Positions 1 to 5,830 of a stretch of 15,065 nt of DNA are shown piece after piece. The number at the start of each line of letters is the position of its first letter. The first letter of the stretch is position 1. The position numbers were made by a program, and so were the translations under genes. The stretch comes from CAUZJO01 sp963580245 (GTDB lineage Bacteria; Sumerlaeota; Sumerlaeia; MVZB01): NCBI GenBank assembly GCA_963580245.1, contig CAUZJO010000117.1, forward strand, positions 1 through 15,065, given 5' to 3'. The notes under the pieces were generated by a model. That model saw only the letters and a program-made list of their open reading frames with translations, did no database searches and had not been told where the DNA came from.

Positions 1-258
1 TTTGATGTCCATTTTCAGCCGGCCAATTTCTTCGTAAAGTGGAGCCGTCAGCTCCTCCTCGGTCTTCGCCAGCCGGTTGATTTTGCCCGAAAATAGTTCC
101 GGAGCCTTCGTCAGGAGTTGCTTCTTCAACTCCGAGATCTGGTTGGGGCGCACCTGATATTGGGTTGCCAACTCGGCCAAAGTCTTCACGCCCCGGCCGG
201 CATCCAATGCCACCCTGGCCTTGAATGCGTCCGTAAAAGTTCTTCCTTTTCGTCCCAT
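1..258 (-). CDS. IS3-family transposase OrfA, partial (runs off left edge)
   Basis: The minus-strand frame is open from ATG at 258 to the window edge (86 codons) and begins MGRKGRTFTDAFKARVALDA. It has the helix-turn-helix layout of the HTH_Tnp_1 / IS3 OrfA family: a basic N-terminus, then ALDAGRGVKTLAELA and VRPNQISELKKQLL around residues 17-50. This is followed by a heptad-like segment (EELTAPLYEEIGRLKMDI, about residues 69-86), typical of the OrfA leucine zipper. In IS3 elements OrfA binds the terminal inverted repeats, and an OrfAB fusion made by frameshifting is the active transposase. OrfB would lie beyond the left edge. An AAAGGA-like ribosome binding site lies about 10 bases upstream of the ATG. 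Family membership is clear; the exact IS group is not determined. Confidence 0.9.
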   Translation of the reverse strand, partial: MGRKGRTFTDAFKARVALDAGRGVKTLAELATQYQVRPNQISELKKQLLTKAPELFSGKINRLAKTEEELTAPLYEEIGRLKMDIK

Positions 259-340
259 CTGTATCCGTCCTTTCGTGTCCTTTTCAGGATGCAGATTCCA
301 CTTAAGCCGGTGGTCCGAAATTCGGGGGGAACCGCAGCAG
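1..340 (-). mobile_element. IS3-family insertion sequence, orfA-side end
   Basis: This stretch holds orfA plus about 80 bases of leader upstream of its start. The right-hand limit is inferred: coding similarity of the neighbouring methyltransferase starts near 342, and the minus strand just inside this point reads TGCTGCGGTTCCCCCCGAAT, a possible terminal sequence. The other end of the element is outside the window, so neither the inverted repeats nor the target duplication can be confirmed. The boundary may be wrong by 10 bases or more. Confidence 0.6.
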
Positions 341-341
341 C

Positions 342-1121
342 CAAGTCCACGCTCGACGACGCAGTCGCCACGGAATTGGACGCAACGCTGAAAAAGATCA
401 TCTCGAAACTTAATTATCTGGACAAACAGATCGAGACGGTCAAGAAGCAGAACGAATGGACTCGCAATCAGCTCCAAAGACTCGAGGCGGTCATCCTAAC
501 GGCCGAAGCCAACCTCAAAACCCAGTCGCTGACGCGCTGGGAAGGGGATGAAGCCGACCTCAAACTGACATGGAGCCGCGAGCTGAGCGGGGACCCTTAC
601 ATCCGAAAGGTGATGGAGCACTGCGACCTGAAGGGTAAACGCGTCCTGGAAATCGGGCCCGGCTACGGCCGCCTGTTCAAGGCCCTGAAGCAAATCGTCC
701 CTGATTTCGCAAGCTACATCGGCATCGATCTTTCGACCGCCAGGATCCAGCGGTTGACCGACCAATTCGAGGAGAACGGAAGGGTCCGGTTCATGTGCGC
801 GAACGCGGACAGTTTCTCGCTGGACGAACCGATCGACGTCGTCATCTTCACGCTGACCTTCAAATATTTCTACCCCAGTTTTAAAAGGCGATGGGGAACA
901 TTAAACAGTATCTAAGCAAGGATGGCTTGCTGACTTTTGATCTGCTCGAGGGAGACCGGGCCTATATGGGCGGGAAATCGACCTATCTAAAGTAGCATCG
1001 CAAAGAGGAGGTCACCTCCATCCTGTCGCGCGCCGGTTACTCGGATATTCAGTTCGACTGTGTTGTCCACGTTCCGGACGAGAAAAAGTTCAACAGACTA
1101 CTCGTGTTGGCCCGTGCGTAG
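342..1121 (+). pseudogene. SAM-dependent class I methyltransferase, 5'-truncated, frameshifted and with an in-frame stop
   Basis: The first part reads as a helical, probably coiled-coil N-terminal segment (IISKLNYLDKQIETVKKQ and onward, about 400-510). A Rossmann methyltransferase core follows, with motif I VLEIGPGYGRLFKAL (about 646-690) and the acidic strand-2 end YIGIDLS (about 718-738). After SLTF-like TLTFKYFYPSFKRR the frame is lost at about 880-890. A single missing base near the TTTTAAAAGG run would join it to the frame starting MGNIKQYLSKDGLLTFDLLE at 891. That frame meets TAG at 993-995, where a Tyr codon would fit (STYLK-stop-HRKEEV), and then continues to TAG at 1119-1121. No credible start codon survives because the 5' end abuts the IS3 element. 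The substrate is unknown. The coding remnants are clear and the gene is very likely dead. Confidence 0.8.
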
Positions 1122-1220
1122 ACTTGCCGCGCAAACCTGAAAGCGGGGCATTATCACTGGGTTCCTGACCAGGCTCTACGTTTCGGCTTTTTGTGGGTGA
1201 TCCATTCAGATCGAAACCTA

Positions 1221-1252
1221 AAGTAAAATCCCGACTCCAATCGAGCCGGGAA
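1221..1252 (-). terminator. Rho-independent terminator of the lipoprotein gene
   Basis: Read on the minus strand, CCCGGCTC-GATTG-GAGTCGGG (1250 to 1230) forms an 8-bp stem with one mismatch and a 5-base loop. It is followed directly by ATTTTACTTT. It lies about 50 bases past the stop of the lipoprotein gene, in the right orientation. The rest of 1122-1300 shows no gene. Confidence 0.6.
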
Positions 1253-1300
1253 TCGTCTGTCAAGTGAGGACGCCGACATTCGGCCGGGGAGCCGGCGCGC

Positions 1301-1987
1301 TCACTCCTCCATGATGACCTTGACGTTATCCACCCATGCCGGTTCCTCCGCGCGCATATTCTGTACGATCACCACCTTAAATTTATTGTACATTGCGTTC
1401 GCCGGCAAGGTTTCGTTTAGGGATTCGGTCGTCCACTCACCATCACCGTTATGCTCCAGGACGAACGCGTCCTCCTTGGCATCACCGTACCTCAGGAACA
1501 CGCGCAAGTTACCGGGGAAGCTGCTCTTCATGTCGGCGCTGAATTCGACATTCTTGCCCGCGATCGGCCCCTTGACCTTCAGAAACTGCCGAAGAACGCC
1601 ACCCTTGCCCTCATCGTCAATTTCTAACTGGAGCGCCTCTTGCCTACCGTTCGCTTCCAAGGCTTGAGAGACTTTGCCCTGAAGAACCGGCCAGGATAAC
1701 GGTGCACCGTCGATCTCCCAGCTCTGAAAAGAGGGATTCAACACGACCTGTTTGCCCTCTACCTTGGGTGGTTCGGCTGTTGGGGCCGGGGTCGCCAGTT
1801 TGGGTTGGGCGGTGTCGTTTGCTCGCGGCGTCCGGTCCGGCGTCTTGCGTTCGACGCCCGGCGCTTTGGCGGCGGGCTTGCGCTGGGACGGAGGATCCCC
1901 GCCGCAACCGGCCAGTAACCCCCCCACGATGAAGCAAGTCCAGGCGACCAGCGTGACGCTCGTTTGATATGCCCCAATAACTTTCAT
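1301..1987 (-). CDS. Secreted lipoprotein with a C-terminal jelly-roll (CBM4/9-like) domain
   Basis: The product has 228 residues. The start at 1987 is chosen because GGAGG sits 7-8 bases upstream and because it yields a clean lipoprotein signal: a hydrophobic segment (residues 9-25) and the lipobox LLAGC with the acylated Cys at 28. The same frame stays open further upstream, but that extension has no ribosome binding site and would bury the signal peptide. Residues 30-75 are a Pro/Ala/Lys/Thr-rich linker. Residues 80-228, starting VLNPSFQSWEIDGAPLSW and ending WVDNVKVIMEE, look like a single galactose-binding-like/CBM4_9 beta-sandwich, a fold that often binds glycans. Residue +2 after Cys is Gly, so outer-membrane sorting is more likely than inner-membrane retention if the host is diderm. 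It has its own promoter and terminator, so it is probably monocistronic. The ligand is unknown. Confidence 0.8.
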   Translation of the reverse strand: MKVIGAYQTSVTLVAWTCFIVGGLLAGCGGDPPSQRKPAAKAPGVERKTPDRTPRANDTAQPKLATPAPTAEPPKVEGKQVVLNPSFQSWEIDGAPLSWPVLQGKVSQALEANGRQEALQLEIDDEGKGGVLRQFLKVKGPIAGKNVEFSADMKSSFPGNLRVFLRYGDAKEDAFVLEHNGDGEWTTESLNETLPANAMYNKFKVVIVQNMRAEEPAWVDNVKVIMEE

Positions 1988-2296
1988 TAGTAAGTTTCCT
2001 CCAATGCCTATCCTATGCACATGATGACGGGGCCTTGCCTCGCCATTCCCGAATGATGTCGCCACCCTATCACCCCATATTGCCGGAATCAAGAGAATAG
2101 ATTTTCCCGGATCCGGCGTGACCCCCACAACGGGCGATGGGCGACAAACACTCTCTTGGAACGGCGGAACCAAGGCTTCATTCAGGTTGATCGTCCGTGC
2201 CTGAGTTTCCATCCCACGCTCTACCCTCGATTGTCACCCGTGTCGCGAAGACGCGCGGGAAGCCCGCATCGAGTGGCTGAACACAGCGTCGCGCCG
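1988..2296. other. Intergenic stretch between polyketide synthase and lipoprotein genes
   Basis: About 309 bases contain no credible gene. The only signals seen are the candidate promoter at 2064-2092 and the ribosome binding site next to 1987. A small GC-rich hairpin just after the synthase gene (minus strand GCGGG-CTT-CCCGC, about 2260-2275) lacks a T-run, so it is not called a terminator. Confidence 0.5.
2064..2092 (-). promoter_or_regulatory. Candidate sigma-70-type promoter for the lipoprotein gene
   Basis: On the minus strand TTGATT (2092-2087) and TAGGGT (2069-2064) are separated by 17 bases. Transcription would start near 2057, giving a leader of about 70 bases before the ATG at 1987. 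The -10 matches the consensus only at its key T-A...T positions, so this is a modest candidate. Confidence 0.35.
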
Positions 2297-3394
2297 TTAT
2301 GCGAACAGGGCCGCTTCTACCACCAGCCCCGGTCCGAACCCTAGCGCCACGCACGGTCGCGGTGCCTCGCTCTCGATCAACCGCTCCACAATGAACAGTA
2401 CGGTGGGCGAGGACATGTTGCCGTAATTGGCGAGGACGTCGCGCGAGGTGTCGCACGACCCATTCGGCAAGTCCAGGGCTTGTTCAACAGCATCCAGGAT
2501 GCGCGGCCCCCCCGGGTGAACCGCCCAACACCCGACCCCGCCGATCGCCAGTTGCTGGGCGCCCAGCCACCGTTCGAGCCACGGCCGCAGATGCCGGCGG
2601 ATCAAGTCGGGGACGCGGGGGGCGAGCGTCATCTCAAACCCGTGGTCCCCAATCGTCCAGCTCATCGCATCCTCGCTGGCGGGAACCAAGAACGAACCAT
2701 TGGCCACGGCCCGCCACCGTCTGTCGGCGTCCGGCTCGCCCCGTTTCCCGGTGCCGCCCACCAGCGCGGCGGCCCCGTCGGCGAACAGCGCGTTGGCCAC
2801 CAGTTTGTCATGCTCATGCCCGTAGTGGTAATGCAGACTGCACAATTCGACGGCGCACAGCAGGATACGCGCCTCGGGGTCGGCGCCCGCGAACGCCCGC
2901 GCCACGCGCAAACCGTTCAGCGCCCCATGGCATCCCATGAAGCCCACGTGCGTGCGCTCGACCGCCGGGGACAGGCCCAGCTCGCGGCAAAGACCGATGT
3001 CCAATCCGGGCGCGGCGAAACCGCTGCACGAGACCGTCACTAAATGGGAGAATTCTTCGGGCCCAACCTCGGCCGCTTCGATCGCGCCGGTCGCCGCCCG
3101 CAGCGCCAGCGGTAACGCGGCTTTGGCGTACTCAACCATCCTATCGCGCGTCGTCGGGCCGCGGTCGCCACTGTGACGCCACGGCCAATAGAACCCATGG
3201 TCGGTCAGCGCGCCATTGTCGTTGAGCAGGACGCTGTGCCGGCGGCGCACGCCCGAACGCCGATAGAGAACCGGGAGCAGACGGTCGGCGTGAACGCCGT
3301 CGTCGCAGATCGTGGCGGCGAACGACGCGGCCTCGCTCTGGGCGATGGCGTGCGCCGGGGTGGCCGTGCCTAAACCTTGAATGACGAGACTCAT
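2297..3394 (-). CDS. Type III polyketide synthase (chalcone/stilbene synthase superfamily)
   Basis: The product has 365 residues, a normal length for the family. The thiolase-fold catalytic triad is visible: Cys155 in VGFMGCHGALNGLRVA, His293 in CWAVHPGGPRIL and Asn326 in LANYGNMSSPTVLF. The terminal GFGPGLVVE loop is also typical. These enzymes take an acyl-CoA or acyl-ACP starter, extend it with malonyl-CoA and cyclise it, without a carrier-protein arm. Bacterial members with this neighbourhood (SrsA of Streptomyces griseus, ArsB/ArsC of Azotobacter) make alkylresorcinols or alkylpyrones from fatty acyl starters. Which ring is formed here cannot be read from the sequence. It is the last gene of the operon. 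Its ATG overlaps the stop of the FAD gene in an ATGA, so translation is probably coupled. Confidence 0.93.
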   Translation of the reverse strand: MSLVIQGLGTATPAHAIAQSEAASFAATICDDGVHADRLLPVLYRRSGVRRRHSVLLNDNGALTDHGFYWPWRHSGDRGPTTRDRMVEYAKAALPLALRAATGAIEAAEVGPEEFSHLVTVSCSGFAAPGLDIGLCRELGLSPAVERTHVGFMGCHGALNGLRVARAFAGADPEARILLCAVELCSLHYHYGHEHDKLVANALFADGAAALVGGTGKRGEPDADRRWRAVANGSFLVPASEDAMSWTIGDHGFEMTLAPRVPDLIRRHLRPWLERWLGAQQLAIGGVGCWAVHPGGPRILDAVEQALDLPNGSCDTSRDVLANYGNMSSPTVLFIVERLIESEAPRPCVALGFGPGLVVEAALFA

Positions 3395-4599
3395 GGCGAG
3401 GTCACCGGTCGGCCAGGCGCGATTTGCCCGGCGAGGTTTTCGGATTCAAGACTGCGCACGACCGCCGATGCCATGCAGGGAACCCGTTCCAGCAGCGCGA
3501 CCGCCCCGCGCATCAGGACGGGGCGCCGAAGCAGCTTGGCCAGCGCTGAACACAGGAACTGGCGCCGACGGACGATCCCGCGGTGATATCGGATCCAATC
3601 GCGCTCGAGCGCCGAGATCGGATAGGCCGGTTCTGCCACGGCGCGTGCCACCAGGGGTGTGACGGCAACCGCGGCGCTCATCGCCCAGGCCATCCCTTCC
3701 CCTGTGAATGGCTCGACGTATCCCGCCGCATCACCGAGGGCGAGCAGCCTCGGAGCGGCGACGCAACACGGACGACGGGTCAGCGTCGGCGTCCCGCGCC
3801 AATTCCAATCTTTCAACCCCGCGATCGACGGTAGGCGCGCCTGCTCCAAAATGGCGGCCACGGTGCCGGACATTCCTCCGGCTTCGCGAACGGCCGCCCG
3901 GTCGAGCGCGGCCGCCACGTTGATCCGTCCATCTTCCAGCCGGACCATCCCGACGTATCCCGCGTGCCCGCATGCCATCCGGATCATCCCGGGAGGAATG
4001 TCCGCCCCTTCGGCGGCGATCACCGAGCCGGCGCCGATCCGCGAGTCCTTTCCAATGATCGCCCCGTTTCCATTGGCCTCCGCGATCAATCGCCCGCCCA
4101 GCCCGTCGGCCGCGATCACCACACGCGCCGCAACCGTCACGTTCCGCCCCTCGTGCTCGAGGACCAGCGTACGGCCGTCATCGTCCAGAGGACCCAGCTT
4201 GGCGGAGGTCCGTGGCAGAAACTCACAGCCCTGCGCGATTGCGCCGCGAACCAAGGCGGAGTCCAGTGCCGCGCGCGATTGAGCCATCCAGCCGTGAAGC
4301 CCCAAGCGGGCCCTCCCGCGGCCGGCGGCCAATTCGAGCCGGTCAAGCGGAGCGGCCCGGCCCGGTTCGACAACCGCGCCAAGTCCCGCCCGCCGCAGCA
4401 ATGCGACAGCCCGGCCATTGAGGCAGCAACCACAAACCTTTGTCCTCGGAAAGGCGGCCCGGTCGACCAGCAGCACGCGCAACCCTTCCCGTGCAAGTTG
4501 CCGCGCCGCAAGCGCCCCGCCGACCCCCGCCCCCACGACTGCGGCGTCCCAGGTCTGGCCGGCGGCGGATTCGATGGGGCATGTGGGCTCGATGCTCAT
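3391..4599 (-). CDS. FAD-dependent oxidoreductase (geranylgeranyl reductase/aromatic hydroxylase-like) of the type III PKS operon
   Basis: The product has 402 residues. The N-terminal Rossmann dinucleotide motif is AAVVGAGVGGALAARQLARE (GxGxxG at 23-28), followed by VLLVD. A Cys-rich KVCGCCLN stands at 54-61, where geranylgeranyl-reductase-type proteins have KVCG. The second FAD-binding motif LALGDAAGYVEPFTGEGM covers about 286-303. The start is placed at 4599, where ATGA overlaps the methyltransferase stop; the open frame upstream reads through the methyltransferase gene in another frame and is not used. The closest described functional model is SrsC of the S. griseus srs operon, a flavoprotein that hydroxylates alkylresorcinols toward quinones. 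A reductase acting on an isoprenoid or polyketide chain is the alternative. Role by context: tailoring of the polyketide made by the next gene. Confidence 0.88.
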   Translation of the reverse strand: MSIEPTCPIESAAGQTWDAAVVGAGVGGALAARQLAREGLRVLLVDRAAFPRTKVCGCCLNGRAVALLRRAGLGAVVEPGRAAPLDRLELAAGRGRARLGLHGWMAQSRAALDSALVRGAIAQGCEFLPRTSAKLGPLDDDGRTLVLEHEGRNVTVAARVVIAADGLGGRLIAEANGNGAIIGKDSRIGAGSVIAAEGADIPPGMIRMACGHAGYVGMVRLEDGRINVAAALDRAAVREAGGMSGTVAAILEQARLPSIAGLKDWNWRGTPTLTRRPCCVAAPRLLALGDAAGYVEPFTGEGMAWAMSAAVAVTPLVARAVAEPAYPISALERDWIRYHRGIVRRRQFLCSALAKLLRRPVLMRGAVALLERVPCMASAVVRSLESENLAGQIAPGRPVTSP

Positions 4600-5375
4600 T
4601 GGCGGCGCCATTCCAGGAGGAACCGGTACGGCCAGCGGCGCTGGACCGTGGCGTCGGGAAGCCCGGCCTCGTCGGCCAGCTTCAGTGCCTCCTCCACCGT
4701 GAAAGCAGACCGAACCGATCGCGGACCGTCGGTGTGCACAATCTCCGAGCGTGTCAGCAGGCGCGTCCCGAGCGCCGCCAAGGTCAGCCCCGCCCGGCAA
4801 CGCGCCAAATCGTTGATCAATACCAGATGCCGAGTCAACGCGGCCATCCCACGCAGCAATCGGAGGGCGTCCGTGGACTCGAGATGGTGTAGAAAGAGTG
4901 AAGAGATCACAACGTCGTACGCTGGCCTTTTCTCCGCATCGTCCCAATCCGTTGCCAATGCGTCGGCCTGGAAAAACCGCACGGGAACCCCCGCGCGGGC
5001 GGCCCGGCGGCGGGCGTACTGGATCGCCTGCCCGCTGCGATCGCACGCGTCGATTTCCAACTCCAGACCCGCGCCTCGAGCTCTGCGCCACAACCCCAGC
5101 GGGACGTCCCCGGCTCCGGTCGCCAGATCGAGCGCCTTGATCGGTTGCCCCTCCGCTCGCCGGGCCAGCGCCTCGATCGAAGGCCAAAGGATGCGCGCGC
5201 TGCCGCTCCACCAGTTAATCCGTTCCAGCCCCCGCAGTGCTCGCCGGTGCCTCCCTTCATCCAGTCCCGGCTCATCCATTAACTCGCCCACAAGCATGCG
5301 CCGGCCGAGGCCCGGAGGCGCTTCGTGGTCGGCGCCTGACTCACCAGGCGAACAAGCGGCGGCCGAGCGCTTCAT
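4596..5375 (-). CDS. UbiE-like class I SAM-dependent methyltransferase of the type III PKS operon
   Basis: The product has up to 259 residues. The SAM-binding motif I is KALDLATGAGDVPLGLW (DLATGAGD at 83-90), followed by IDACDRSGQAIQYARRRA. The post-II motif is YDVVISSLFLHHL with downstream LLRGMAALTRHLVLIND, all typical of the UbiE/Methyltransf_11-25 group. The N-terminal MDEPGLDEGRHRRALRGLERIN is a signature commonly seen in methyltransferases beside type III synthases. No strong ribosome binding site precedes the ATG at 5375. The true start may be the ATG at 5297 or 5279, which would drop a low-complexity leader of 26-32 residues. Its stop overlaps the FAD gene start (ATGA). By analogy with SrsB it probably O- or C-methylates the phenolic product. 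It is first of the three coupled tailoring/synthase genes. Confidence 0.87.
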   Translation of the reverse strand: MKRSAAACSPGESGADHEAPPGLGRRMLVGELMDEPGLDEGRHRRALRGLERINWWSGSARILWPSIEALARRAEGQPIKALDLATGAGDVPLGLWRRARGAGLELEIDACDRSGQAIQYARRRAARAGVPVRFFQADALATDWDDAEKRPAYDVVISSLFLHHLESTDALRLLRGMAALTRHLVLINDLARCRAGLTLAALGTRLLTRSEIVHTDGPRSVRSAFTVEEALKLADEAGLPDATVQRRWPYRFLLEWRRQ

Positions 5376-5436
5376 GAGGGAATAGCCCCAGTCTCGGAAC
5401 GGGGGGACCGACGGCTAACTCCGATACGCTGGTCAC

Positions 5437-5814
5437 TCATGGATCGTGCCTTTCACGTTCCAGTTTACGCAGAAAGACTTGCGCTTCCTTGGCGACTTGC
5501 AAATCCCCGGTTCGTTCCGCCGCCTCAACGGCCTGCGCATATGCCCCCCGCGCCATTTCGGCGTCGCCCATCAACCGGTACGCGTCCGCCAGCTTACGGA
5601 TCGCGGCGGTGTGGTCGGGACTCAGTTCGACCGCGCGGGCAAGCGTCTGGGCGGCCTCGGCGGGCGACCCGGCCTGGATCTGTTCGCAACCGAGCAGAAA
5701 AAACGTTAAACCGTCTTCCGGATCCGCCTCGGCCAATTGCTTGAGTTGCTCGATTTTTGCCTGTTGGTCCACGGCTGTTCCCGGTGGGGCCTCGCCGCCG
5801 GCTCCGAGTGCCAC
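5437..5814 (-). CDS. Small TPR-repeat protein
   Basis: The product has about 125 residues with a GTG start at 5814; a second GTG at 5772 is also possible, and neither has a strong ribosome binding site. Residues 34-67 (GLTFFLLGCEQIQAGSPAEA and on to AVELSPDHTAAI) and 68-101 (KLADAYRLMGDAEMARGAYA and on) form two tetratricopeptide repeats, with a partial third helix pair at the C-terminus. There is no signal peptide or membrane segment, so it is probably a cytoplasmic interaction protein. It starts only 16 bases after the phosphorylase stop and ends 61 bases before the methyltransferase, so it is likely co-transcribed with both. The partner is unknown. Confidence 0.75.
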   Translation of the reverse strand: MALGAGGEAPPGTAVDQQAKIEQLKQLAEADPEDGLTFFLLGCEQIQAGSPAEAAQTLARAVELSPDHTAAIRKLADAYRLMGDAEMARGAYAQAVEAAERTGDLQVAKEAQVFLRKLERERHDP

Positions 5815-5830
5815 GCCCCGTTGGCGTCCA

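Noticed and set aside
878..895. Programmed -1 frameshift in the first methyltransferase
   Set aside because: The TTTTAAAAGG run is not phased as a standard slippery heptamer, and a second in-frame stop at 993 follows.
3391..5211. 606-residue reading of the flavoprotein gene
   Set aside because: The N-terminal 204 residues read through the methyltransferase gene in another frame; the ATGA overlap at 4599 gives a normal-length protein.
3964..5385. 473-residue plus-strand open frame
   Set aside because: It is antisense to the flavoprotein and methyltransferase genes and has low-complexity Arg/Pro/Ser-rich composition.
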